A DNA stretch of 64,000 nt, taken from Microtetraspora glauca (GTDB taxonomy: Bacteria; Actinomycetota; Actinomycetes; Streptosporangiales; Streptosporangiaceae). Location: NCBI GenBank assembly GCA_001570385.1, contig BBYL01000021.1, positions 265,634-329,633 on the forward strand. The letters run 5' to 3'. This document shows positions 52,635-60,998 of this stretch, piece after piece (position 1 is the stretch's first letter; each line of letters begins with the position of its first letter). The position numbers were made by a program, and so were the translations under genes. The notes under the pieces are model-generated. The model was not told the origin of the DNA. It saw only the letters and a list, made by a program, of their open reading frames with translations, and ran no database searches.

Positions 52635-54563
52635 ATGTCGACACCCTCACGCGCGACGGTGATCACCGCGAGCGTCGCGATCGGTGTGTTCGGAGCCGGT
52701 ACCGCGGTGGGAACCGTCATCGCCACGGGCTCCCAACCCGCCGACCTGAACACGGCACGCCTGATCGCCGGTACCTACCGGCTGGACGACGGGGCGGACG
52801 CCTGGACGTCCCTCGCCTCGGACGGCACGGGCGGGCCCTCCTCGCTCTCCGGCGCGGACGCGGGCAGCACGATCACGGCGGGCTCAGGCAAGCAGCGGGT
52901 CTGTCTCGCCACCACCACCGACGGCCGCGCCGTGAACGCGGCGGCCGACGGCTGCACCTCGCTGCCCGTGCTGGCCGCGAGCCAGTTCGCCGCACTGCGC
53001 CGGCCGGCCAACCCCAAGGTCACGGGAACCCCGGAGCCGAAGAGCACTCCCGAGAGCAAGCCGAAGAGCACCCCCAAGGAGACCGCCAAGAAGACGGGTA
53101 CCTCGTCCGCGCCCCGGCCCACGGCCAAGGCGGCCACGAAGCCGCCGGTGGTCACGGCGGCGCCCACCCGGGCCCCCGCGGCCACGACCGCGCCTCCGGT
53201 GACGACCAAGACGATCGGCGCGACCGCGGCTCCGAGTCCGACACAGGGGTTCGTCACGGTCACGGCCACCCCCGTCGCCACGGCCTCGGCCGCGCCCGTC
53301 GTGACCTCGTCCGCCGCGAAGGGCTCGAACGACTCCAAGGGTTCTAGCGGCACGAATGGGTCGAACGGCACAAAGGTCACGAACGGCACCGCCTCCGGGT
53401 CGCCCGCGCCCTCACCCGCCGCCCAGTGGGGGAAAGTCATCGGCACCACGCAGAACGGCACCCGGCTGGTGGAACGCGCCGACGGCAGCCGGGCGATCTT
53501 CGGGCCGGACAACAAGCTGATCCGGGTGATGCCGGGGCCGTGGGCCACGGGCGTCAAGGTGCTGCCGGACGGGAACTGGCTCCTGCTCCGGCCCAACGGC
53601 GACCGCATGATCGTGAGCCCGGCCGGCCAGGAGCTCGCCCCCCAGCAGAACACCGCCACGCCGACCCCGTCACCGGCGGCCGCCGCCGGAACGGGAACAG
53701 GAACGGCGGGCGCAGCCGGAGCGACGGGTAACGGCACCACGGGGACCACCGGCGGAACCGGCACCGGCAGTGGCGGTGCGACAGGCGGGACCACCGGAAC
53801 GACTGGCGGAACCACCGGAACCACTGGGGCCGGCGGGACCACCGGGACCACCGATACCACCACCGGATCGACGATCACCGGCGGAGGCGGCACCTCGACC
53901 GGGACCGATCACGGGGACCGGCACAGGACCAGGCACGGCGGTGAGCACCGCGCAGGGCGCGACACCCGCCAGGGTGGCGCCGAAGGCGGTGCCTACACCG
54001 GGACCGCGACCGGAGGCTCTGACGGAAGCACTGCCGGAGGCGCCGCCGAGACCGTGGGTGGAGCCGCTGACGGAACCGCGGCCGGTGCCGTCAGCGGTGA
54101 CGGCACCGGAGCCGGGGCCGGAACGGGAACCGGCACCGAAGCCGCCGGCGACGGCGGGACCGTCTCCGTACCCGGCGCCGACGGCTCCCTCCCCGTTCTC
54201 CAGGACCCGGCACTGCTCCAGCAGGCGTCCGAGGCACTGGGACTGGACCAGGGCAGGAGCTACACCGACGAGAACGGCGTCTGGGACCTCAACATCGCTC
54301 CGCCCGGCACTCCGGCCTGCCGGGACTACTCCTCGAGCGAGCTCTCCCGGCGCGGCATCCCCCGCGACTCCTGCGCGCTGCCGGCGTTCGTCCGCTGGCT
54401 GTACGCGGATCCGGCGCCGGGGCAGGTGAGCAACTGGACCAAGTTCACCGGCCTGCCCGAACGCAATCTGGAGCTCGTGGTGATGAGCCCGTCGGCGATG
54501 CCGTCGCCTGCCGGAGAGCCGGGCCGGATCGAGCCTGACACCACCGGGTACGCCGGCTCATGA
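52635..54563 (+). CDS. Membrane-anchored Thr/Gly/Ala-rich surface protein
   Basis: A 642-residue exported protein. A signal anchor (about 7-32) precedes a small folded segment, a Lys/Pro/Thr linker, a short propeller-like part (about 265-335, GTRLVERADGSRAIFG and KVLPDGNWLLLRPNGDR), then about 180 residues of Gly/Thr-rich sequence (GGTTGTTGGTTGTTG). A C-terminal domain of about 110 residues contains two cysteines, ACRDYSS and DSCALPAF. A stretch near 53905-53985 is His/Arg-rich and out of character; see findings. GAGGAAGAGG precedes the ATG. Its stop overlaps the next start (ATGA). Confidence 0.8.
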   Translation: MSTPSRATVITASVAIGVFGAGTAVGTVIATGSQPADLNTARLIAGTYRLDDGADAWTSLASDGTGGPSSLSGADAGSTITAGSGKQRVCLATTTDGRAVNAAADGCTSLPVLAASQFAALRRPANPKVTGTPEPKSTPESKPKSTPKETAKKTGTSSAPRPTAKAATKPPVVTAAPTRAPAATTAPPVTTKTIGATAAPSPTQGFVTVTATPVATASAAPVVTSSAAKGSNDSKGSSGTNGSNGTKVTNGTASGSPAPSPAAQWGKVIGTTQNGTRLVERADGSRAIFGPDNKLIRVMPGPWATGVKVLPDGNWLLLRPNGDRMIVSPAGQELAPQQNTATPTPSPAAAAGTGTGTAGAAGATGNGTTGTTGGTGTGSGGATGGTTGTTGGTTGTTGAGGTTGTTDTTTGSTITGGGGTSTGTDHGDRHRTRHGGEHRAGRDTRQGGAEGGAYTGTATGGSDGSTAGGAAETVGGAADGTAAGAVSGDGTGAGAGTGTGTEAAGDGGTVSVPGADGSLPVLQDPALLQQASEALGLDQGRSYTDENGVWDLNIAPPGTPACRDYSSSELSRRGIPRDSCALPAFVRWLYADPAPGQVSNWTKFTGLPERNLELVVMSPSAMPSPAGEPGRIEPDTTGYAGS

Positions 54564-57385
54564 CCATGCCCGAATGGGTGAACGCGCACGGGGCGCACCT
54601 GCTCGACTACGCCGGCGGCCTTCTCGGGCCCGCGAGGGCGCCGGTCGTGGTCGCCTCCGTGCTGGCCGCGTGCCGTACGCAGGGGGGACCGCCCGACGGC
54701 GTCTCCCCTGCGGCGTGGCTGCTCGGGTCGGTACGGCAGCGGTGCCGTACCGACCCCGAGTACCGGACGGGCTACGTGCCCGGTCCGGGGCCGGGCGTCC
54801 CGGACCTGCGTTCCGTCGAGCGCGCCTGGATGCTCGCCGATCCCCTGGGCGCCGAGGCGCTCCGGCTGATGTACCGGCACGAGCTCGCTGTCGGGGACGT
54901 CGGCCACGTGCTGGGACTGTCCGTGGAGGACACCGCGCGGCTCGCCACCCGCACCCAGGATCTGATCGAGATCATGGTGAGCGCCATGGACGCGCTCGTC
55001 CATGGCCGTGCCGTCTGCCCCGAACTCTCCCCGCTGTTCGACGTGCTGTTCCCGGATCCGCCGGGCGCTCCCACTCCGGCGGAGTTCGCCGACGGTCGCA
55101 TGGCGTTGATGACGCACATCGTCGGCTGCGCCGTGTGCAAGCGGCCGATCAACATCCGCTACACGGTCCCGCAGATGACCTCTCACCCGCCGATCCCGCG
55201 GCTCACAGCGGAGTCGAGAGCGCAACTGGAGGGCTCCGCCCCGTCCCGCGTGGACCCGTACGGACCTCCGTCCTTCCCCGGAGGCTTCGCCCAGCGCCCG
55301 GTTGACATTCCGCGGCCACGCCGGCCTTCCGCCTTCCCGGGGATGGGCGGGCCCGGTGAACCGCCCCCGGCCTTCGCTCCCCCACCGAGGGACGATCCGC
55401 CGTGGACGCTTCACACGGTCGCGGGTGATCTCGGCGCTCCCCTGACGCCGCTGGTCATCCCGCCTATGGACGACCCCGCTGTCGCAGGCCCCGGTACGCC
55501 TGCGGACGCCCCGGGATCCACCGCGAAAGACCCGGTCCCTCCCCCCGATCGTCCGGCGCGGGCACGGCATGCTGCCCCGGATGACCCGTCCCTGACGAGT
55601 GACGACCGTGCCGCAAGCGCCGGCACGGATCACAAGGGTGTCGGCACAGGCGATGATCGGGCCACGGGCAGTGGCGGGGGCTCAGGGGCGGGCGACGACC
55701 GCGTCACGGGCCCGGACGGCGACCATGCCGCTGCCTCGGACGGTGCGAGCACGGAGGGCGCGAACACAGGCGCCCCCGCCTCCGGTGGTGCTGTCTCGGG
55801 TGGTGCTGTCTCGGGTGGTGCTGTCTCGGGTGGTGCTGTCTCGGGTGGTGCTGTCTCGGGTGGTGCTGTCTCGGGTGGTGACACGTCCGCCACGGCGACG
55901 GACCACTCGGATCGGGCCACCGCCTATACCGCCCCCGGCGGGGACGACACCGCTCCTCCGGCGGAGGACGGTGCTCCGACGGGTGACGATCTCGTCCCGG
56001 CCGGTGACAACCCCGGCACGGACACCCCTGCCGGGAACAGCACCACCCTGACAGGTGACGACCACCTCGCGGCCGGTGGTGATCCCGCCCCGGACACGGA
56101 CGGCCCCACTCCGGCGAGCGACGACCCTGGTTACACGGAGAACGACCGTGACTCGGCAGACGCCGCCGACGGGACCGTACCCGAACCTTCGGCCGCGAGT
56201 ACGGCAGGAGACCGCTCCACCGAGCCCCGTGCTTCCTCTACGGGCCCTCTGCCTGACGTGCCCGGGTCACAGGCGAACCGGTCTCCCCTCACGCGGCCGT
56301 CTTCGCCGGAACCCGCCGCCCCCGCTGAGACCGGGGCCGGTTATGACACACCTCTCTACAACGCCCTGCGCACCCAGGCGTGGGCACGCGAGGTTCTCGC
56401 CCGAGCCGCGGAGACGACCGCGGCCACCCAGCCGATCCCCGCCGTACCACCGGCGCCATCGGGTGGGGCACCGACCGCCTCGACCTCGCCTCCCGCCTCG
56501 CCTCCCGCCTCGCCACCGGCCTCGCCACCGGCCTCGCCACCCGCCTCACGACGGACCGCACGGTCGTCCAAGCCGCCGAAAACGCCACCGAAAACGCCGG
56601 CGAGTACGGCGCAACCGCCGGGACGGGCGGTACCACCTGATTCGTCGCCTACGTCGATGCCGGTCTCGTCGGCGGCCGGGACGTCCGCCTCCCCCCTCTC
56701 CGCGCCGCTGCCGTCCCCGTTGCCCGCCGAGCTGACGGGACCGCTGCCCGCCGAGCTGACCGGGCCCCTGGAGGAGCGGCGTGATCGGTCACGAGGCGGG
56801 CGCCTGGGCGGGGGGCGGAACCGGCCCCTGTCCGGTCAGCCGACCCGGCCGGTCCCGGTCGTCCCGAAAGAGCGGCCGATCGCCAGGAACACCTCCCTGA
56901 AGATCGCCGTCATCGTCCTCGCCGGCGCGGCCGGGACCGTGACAGGAATCAAGATCCTGGGGCCGGCTCTCGATGGAGAGGCGCCCACCGCCCGATCGCT
57001 CCAGTCCGCCGTGGTCGAGACCGCGCGGAGCGACCAGGGAACGCAGGGGGTTTTCGGAGACCCCGGTGACGAGACGGACCAGAACATGGGCAACGGTCCA
57101 CTGCGGATACCCGCGACGGTGACACTCGACGAGTTCGGCCAGGGCACCATGACGCTCACCGTCTCGGAGGGGGCCGAGGCCTCGGTCACCTGGCGGATCT
57201 CCGCTCCCGGCCTGGTGGTGACGCCCTCCAAGGGCACCCTCAAGCGAGGCGGCAGCGGCGTGGTCAGGGTGCGCGCGCTGAGGGTCCGCTACTGGTGCGG
57301 CGCCCCCGAAGCGGTGACCGCGCCGCTCACGGTCCACGGACCAGCCGAGTCGATCACCACAACGGTGCGCTGGCGCACCTGCTGA
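54560..57385 (+). CDS. ECF sigma-like / zinc anti-sigma / transmembrane fusion protein
   Basis: A 941-residue protein with an unusual order. Residues 1-65 look like ECF sigma region 2 (HGAHLLDYAGGLLG, PAAWLLGSVRQRC). Residues 83-145 look like region 4 with a helix-turn-helix (RHELAVGDVGHVLGLSVEDT). Next comes a zinc-binding anti-sigma motif H186-x3-C190-x2-C193 (HIVGCAVC). A long Asp/Gly/Thr/Pro linker with GGAVS and SPPA repeats leads to one membrane helix (about 780-802) and a C-terminal Ig-like outer domain of about 130 residues with two cysteines. I read it as a membrane sensor with its own sigma-like part. Sigma activity is unproven; several region-2 positions are not standard. Confidence 0.78.
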   Translation: MTMPEWVNAHGAHLLDYAGGLLGPARAPVVVASVLAACRTQGGPPDGVSPAAWLLGSVRQRCRTDPEYRTGYVPGPGPGVPDLRSVERAWMLADPLGAEALRLMYRHELAVGDVGHVLGLSVEDTARLATRTQDLIEIMVSAMDALVHGRAVCPELSPLFDVLFPDPPGAPTPAEFADGRMALMTHIVGCAVCKRPINIRYTVPQMTSHPPIPRLTAESRAQLEGSAPSRVDPYGPPSFPGGFAQRPVDIPRPRRPSAFPGMGGPGEPPPAFAPPPRDDPPWTLHTVAGDLGAPLTPLVIPPMDDPAVAGPGTPADAPGSTAKDPVPPPDRPARARHAAPDDPSLTSDDRAASAGTDHKGVGTGDDRATGSGGGSGAGDDRVTGPDGDHAAASDGASTEGANTGAPASGGAVSGGAVSGGAVSGGAVSGGAVSGGAVSGGDTSATATDHSDRATAYTAPGGDDTAPPAEDGAPTGDDLVPAGDNPGTDTPAGNSTTLTGDDHLAAGGDPAPDTDGPTPASDDPGYTENDRDSADAADGTVPEPSAASTAGDRSTEPRASSTGPLPDVPGSQANRSPLTRPSSPEPAAPAETGAGYDTPLYNALRTQAWAREVLARAAETTAATQPIPAVPPAPSGGAPTASTSPPASPPASPPASPPASPPASRRTARSSKPPKTPPKTPASTAQPPGRAVPPDSSPTSMPVSSAAGTSASPLSAPLPSPLPAELTGPLPAELTGPLEERRDRSRGGRLGGGRNRPLSGQPTRPVPVVPKERPIARNTSLKIAVIVLAGAAGTVTGIKILGPALDGEAPTARSLQSAVVETARSDQGTQGVFGDPGDETDQNMGNGPLRIPATVTLDEFGQGTMTLTVSEGAEASVTWRISAPGLVVTPSKGTLKRGGSGVVRVRALRVRYWCGAPEAVTAPLTVHGPAESITTTVRWRTC
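55784..55873 (+). repeat. Six tandem 15-bp repeats encoding GGAVS
   Basis: GGTGGTGCTGTCTCG occurs six times in perfect tandem inside the linker of the sigma/anti-sigma fusion. The copies are identical at DNA level, including T at several third positions where surrounding codons use C or G, so the expansion is recent. Confidence 0.95.
56486..56545 (+). repeat. Five 12-bp repeats encoding SPPA
   Basis: TCGCCTCCCGCC-type units (two), TCGCCACCGGCC (two) and TCGCCACCCGCC (one) run in tandem just before the membrane helix region of the fusion protein. They encode a stiff Ser-Pro-Pro-Ala spacer. Confidence 0.88.
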
Positions 57386-57411
57386 TAGCTCACGTTCGAA
57401 AGGACCGTGCC

Positions 57412-58395
57412 TTGACAGAGATCCATACCTCGGCCGACGCCCCGGCCGAGCAAGTCCCCGAGACGGTCCCGCTCACCGCGGAACACTTGCTCACCAACCG
57501 GCGCCCTGAGCCCGCGGGCGGATGGCGGCGCCTCGTCTGGCGACTCTCCGGCCGGAAGTACATCCCCTCGGAGTCCACCGCCGAACGCGAGCGGCGTACT
57601 CTCATCGCGCAGGCCCAGACGCCCGTGGCGAGCGGGCACCACCGGATCGCGGTCATGAGCCTCAAGGGCGGGGTGGGCAAGACCACGACGACGGCCGCCC
57701 TCGGCAACACGCTGGCCTCCTTGCGGGGGGACCGGGTGATCGCGATCGACGCGAACCCCGACCGTGGGACCCTGGGAATCAAGGTCAAGTCCGAGACCGC
57801 CGCGACCATCCGCACGCTGCTCGCCGAGGCCGACCACATCGTCCGTTACGCGGACGCGCGGGCCTTCACGTCCCAGTCCCCCGCCCGGCTGGAGGTGCTC
57901 GCCTCCGACACCGATCCCGCCGTCAGCGAGGCGTTCAACGCGGACGACTACCGGACGGTGGCAGGGCTGATCGAGCGCTACTACTCGATCTGCATCACCG
58001 ACTGCGGAACCGGACTGCTCCACGGCGCGATGCGCGCCACCCTCGAACTGGCCGACCAGATCGTTCTGGTCAGCCTGCCCGCGGTCGACGGGGCGAACTC
58101 GGCCGCCGCGACGCTGGACTGGCTCACCGCCCACGGGTACGCCGACCTCGTCAAGAACGCGATCGTCGTACTGAACGCGGTGGAGAGCAAGTCCGACGTC
58201 GACGTCGACCTGCTGGAACGCCACTTCCGCGCACGCTGCCGGACGGTGATCCGCGTGCCGTACGACCCGCATCTCAAGGAGGGCGCCGAGGTGGACCTGG
58301 TCCGCCTCCGCCCGACGACGCGAGGCGCCTACCTGCGACTGGCGGCGGCGGCCGGGCAGTCGTTCGGCCTGCGGCCGGACCGGGCGGGACGATAG
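57412..58395 (+). CDS. EspI-like MinD/ParA ATPase
   Basis: A 327-residue P-loop ATPase. A segment GGWRRLVWRLSGRKY precedes the domain, as in the EspI-type ATPases of type VII secretion loci. The deviant Walker A is KGGVGKTT (85-92), with DANPDRGTLG following and the typical CITDCGTGL and VVLNAVES blocks. It probably organises or energises the envelope machinery encoded around it at the membrane. The TTG at 57412 is supported by GAAAGGA upstream. Confidence 0.86.
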   Translation: MTEIHTSADAPAEQVPETVPLTAEHLLTNRRPEPAGGWRRLVWRLSGRKYIPSESTAERERRTLIAQAQTPVASGHHRIAVMSLKGGVGKTTTTAALGNTLASLRGDRVIAIDANPDRGTLGIKVKSETAATIRTLLAEADHIVRYADARAFTSQSPARLEVLASDTDPAVSEAFNADDYRTVAGLIERYYSICITDCGTGLLHGAMRATLELADQIVLVSLPAVDGANSAAATLDWLTAHGYADLVKNAIVVLNAVESKSDVDVDLLERHFRARCRTVIRVPYDPHLKEGAEVDLVRLRPTTRGAYLRLAAAAGQSFGLRPDRAGR

Positions 58396-59135
58396 TGCCC
58401 CCGGTCGTCGAGGATCCCGTGCTCAACTGGGATCTCGGCCCCCCTCGCCGTGTCCGTACCGCGACCGTGATCGTCATCGCGGTGGCGGTCGCCGTCGTGG
58501 CGATCGTCGTCACCGTCGGGATGTCGCGGGGCGTGGAAGCCACGTCGACATCGACGCCCACGCCCACGCCCACCGCCATCGCGCTCGCGCAGCCCCTGGC
58601 GTACGAGGGGGAGGCGGGGTATCCCATCAGCTTCCCGCACACGGAGCTGGGCGCGGCCTCCGCGGCGGCGGCGGCCCTTGAGGCGGCCTGGACGCTGGAC
58701 GACGCCCAGGCCGAGCAGGCCGCGGCCCTGTACGCCCCGCCCGAGCAGCGCAAGGCCGCAAGCGACGGCGCCCGGGCCGCCGTGAGCGGGTGGCGCGAGA
58801 CGCTCGGCCTGCCGAAGGAGGGCAAGCTGCCCGAGGGAGCCTCACTGCGTACGCAGACGATCGGCGTCCAGTGGCGCGCCCGCGCGCAGGACCAGATCCA
58901 GGTGTCCGTCCTGGTCCAGGTCACGGCCACGACGGGCGCCGGCGCCGACGGCAAGACGTACTCCAGCCCTTATGCGATGACCCTGCTCATGGCCTGGTAT
59001 CCCGGCGTACGCGGTGACAACCAGGGCGACTGGGTCAACATCCCCGATCCCACGCCACCCACCGTGCCGCAGACCGCCCTTCCGGGCACTCCCGAGTTCA
59101 CCGCGGCCGGCTGGAAACCCCTCAAAACCCCCTGA
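58395..59135 (+). CDS. Single-pass membrane protein with extracytoplasmic domain
   Basis: A 246-residue protein with one membrane helix (about 22-45, rich in Val/Ala/Ile), a Thr/Pro linker and an outer domain of about 180 residues that starts YPISFPHTELGAASAAAAAL. The pattern (a module that begins with PxxFPHTE and contains APPEQR and an MAWYPGVRGD block) reminds me of proteins next to MinD-like ATPases in actinobacterial conjugation and secretion loci. The GTG overlaps the ATPase stop by one base, so the two are translationally coupled. Confidence 0.75.
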   Translation: MPPVVEDPVLNWDLGPPRRVRTATVIVIAVAVAVVAIVVTVGMSRGVEATSTSTPTPTPTAIALAQPLAYEGEAGYPISFPHTELGAASAAAAALEAAWTLDDAQAEQAAALYAPPEQRKAASDGARAAVSGWRETLGLPKEGKLPEGASLRTQTIGVQWRARAQDQIQVSVLVQVTATTGAGADGKTYSSPYAMTLLMAWYPGVRGDNQGDWVNIPDPTPPTVPQTALPGTPEFTAAGWKPLKTP

Positions 59136-59152
59136 TACGAGGAAGAGCCCCC

Positions 59153-60718
59153 ATGTCCCCTCGCACCTCTCCCCGGCGTGCCGGTCTGCTCTCCAACCTC
59201 CTCCTTGTGGGGGTGTCCGTGGCGACGGGCGCGATCGTCGCCCAGCCCCTGGCCGCGGGCGCCGACCCCGGCCCGGACGCCCCCGCCCCCGCAGCTCCGG
59301 CGGCCGACTCGTCCACGCCGGACTCACCCGGATCGGGCTCGACCGGCTCGGACTCTGGCGGCTCCGGCTCCACCACACCCGACTCACCCGGATCAGGCTC
59401 GACCGGATCGGACTCTGGCGGCTCGGGCTCTGGCGGCTCGGGCTCTGGCGGCTCGGGCTCTGGCGGTTCCGGCTCCACCACACCGGACTCGGCCGGATCG
59501 GGCGATACCACCTCGAGTTCCCGTGACGCCGCGTCGCGCTCCACCGACTCCGCTCCGGACTCGGGCTCGTCCGGCTCGGGGAGCTCCGACACCCCCTCCT
59601 CCGACACGCCTTCGTCCGGCGGATCCCGGTCGGACGCGAGCAGGTCGGACGCGGCGTCCTCGGACACGGGATCGTCGAGCACGGACTCCTCGGGCGCCGC
59701 CTCCACGGGAACGGGTTCGCCCGCCACCGGCGACAGCACGGCCGCCTCGGCCGCGGATTCGCCGGGAAGCACCGGCTCGTCCGCCTCCACAAGCACCGGC
59801 GACACCGGAGCCCGGCCCGACTCGACGTCGAGGACGGCGCCGGATCAGGACACCCGTTCCACAGCGGCCAGGTCCACGCCGGAGGCATCCGGCGCCGCCG
59901 CCCGTGACAGGACCGCCGCGACTCCCGATCCGACACCCACCACGGCCACCACGGCCACCACGGTCACCGCGTCGTCCGCTCCGGCCGCGACGCCGACGGA
60001 CACGGGGAAACCCGTGGTGAGCACGACGCCGGCGACCGGCTCCACCCCGGCCACGACCCCCACGGCGGGGACGACGACCGCCGCGAGCCCCGCGCCCACC
60101 ACCAGCGGCACGCCCGCACCTACGGCGACCACCTCGTCCAGCTCCACGCCCAGTCCGACGCCGTCGAAGAGCACCGCCCCGAGTCCCTCGCCGTCTCCCA
60201 GCGCGAGCGGTACGGGTGGCGGGGCCGGCACCGTTCCGAAACCGACGGTCGGGGCCTCCAGCGCTCCTCGGCCCACGCAGCCGAATCCCCCCGCGAAGGC
60301 GAACCCGGCCAAGGACGCGCCCAGCCCCGCCGCCGATCTTGTCGGTGACCCGGGTGACACGACGGGAGGGGCTACCGGAGACGTCACCGGCCTGCCGATT
60401 CTCGAGACGCATGTCTCGGAGTCGATCCCGCTCGTCGTTCCCCTGCCGCCGCTGGCGGTCTCCTTCGCGGAGTCCTGCCAGTCGGTGACCGACGCCGCGT
60501 GCTGGAGCCTTGCTCCCTGGCGCGGCCGTACGGGCGACCAGCCTCCAGCCGCGGCCGTCGGGGGCCAGGGGTCGGCGGCGCCTCGGTGGGCCTTCGCGCC
60601 GCCCCCGCACCGGATCGCCCCCGCCAGGGTCACCCCGGCGTCGTGGGGTCCCGCACCGGCTCGGTCCGGCTGCTGGATCTTCAGCCCCTCCGAGGCCTGC
60701 GCCCGTCCTCAGCAGTAA
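59153..60718 (+). CDS. Secreted Ser/Asp/Gly- and Thr/Pro-rich surface protein
   Basis: A 521-residue protein with a signal peptide (about 1-40), a long disordered region with SD/SGG repeats, a Thr/Pro region, and a C-terminal part of about 130 residues with four cysteines (SCQSVTDAACWSL, SGCWIFSPSEACA). This build resembles a cell-wall-spanning stalk with a folded tip. GAGGAAGAG precedes the ATG. It ends the cluster. Confidence 0.75.
   Translation: MSPRTSPRRAGLLSNLLLVGVSVATGAIVAQPLAAGADPGPDAPAPAAPAADSSTPDSPGSGSTGSDSGGSGSTTPDSPGSGSTGSDSGGSGSGGSGSGGSGSGGSGSTTPDSAGSGDTTSSSRDAASRSTDSAPDSGSSGSGSSDTPSSDTPSSGGSRSDASRSDAASSDTGSSSTDSSGAASTGTGSPATGDSTAASAADSPGSTGSSASTSTGDTGARPDSTSRTAPDQDTRSTAARSTPEASGAAARDRTAATPDPTPTTATTATTVTASSAPAATPTDTGKPVVSTTPATGSTPATTPTAGTTTAASPAPTTSGTPAPTATTSSSSTPSPTPSKSTAPSPSPSPSASGTGGGAGTVPKPTVGASSAPRPTQPNPPAKANPAKDAPSPAADLVGDPGDTTGGATGDVTGLPILETHVSESIPLVVPLPPLAVSFAESCQSVTDAACWSLAPWRGRTGDQPPAAAVGGQGSAAPRWAFAPPPHRIAPARVTPASWGPAPARSGCWIFSPSEACARPQQ
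59321..59473 (+). repeat. 60-bp and 15-bp nested repeats in the surface protein gene
   Basis: A unit beginning GACTCACCCGGATC recurs at 59321 and 59381. Inside the second, TCTGGCGGCTCGGGC is repeated four times (59414-59473). They encode SGGSG stretches. Confidence 0.85.
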
Positions 60719-60751
60719 CCACGAAAACCCCGCAAACCCCGCTCCACCGAA

Positions 60752-60882
60752 TCATCTCGTCGAAGATCGGCTTTGCTGAACGACCTTCCGTGAGGAGCCG
60801 TTGCCACTCGTTGAGAACCGTGCTCACCGAGGCCGGTAACTCCTCGGGATCGCCCGGCAAGAATCCGATCTTCGACGAATGA
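60752..60882. repeat. Long inverted repeat with about 94-bp centre
   Basis: TCGTCGAAGATCGG (60757-60770) and its perfect complement (60865-60878) face each other; with one bulge the pairing extends by four more bases at the outer end (TCAT/ATGA). It lies in the 280-nt space between the last cluster gene and the convergent ThyX gene. A small MITE-like element or a long terminator hairpin are both possible. Confidence 0.6.
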
Positions 60883-60998
60883 CCGGCACATCCGACCTGG
60901 GCCCGCATGCTCAGACCCCCATCCGGCTCGGCGTCCAGGCCGTGCGCGTACGGCTGCGCAGGTGTGCGGGTGCCCCCTTCGGGGGCGGGCCCGTGTCG

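Noticed and set aside
55630..55920. A minus-strand frame with APPET repeats
   Set aside because: Produced by the GGAVS-encoding repeats read in reverse; no start signals or domain.
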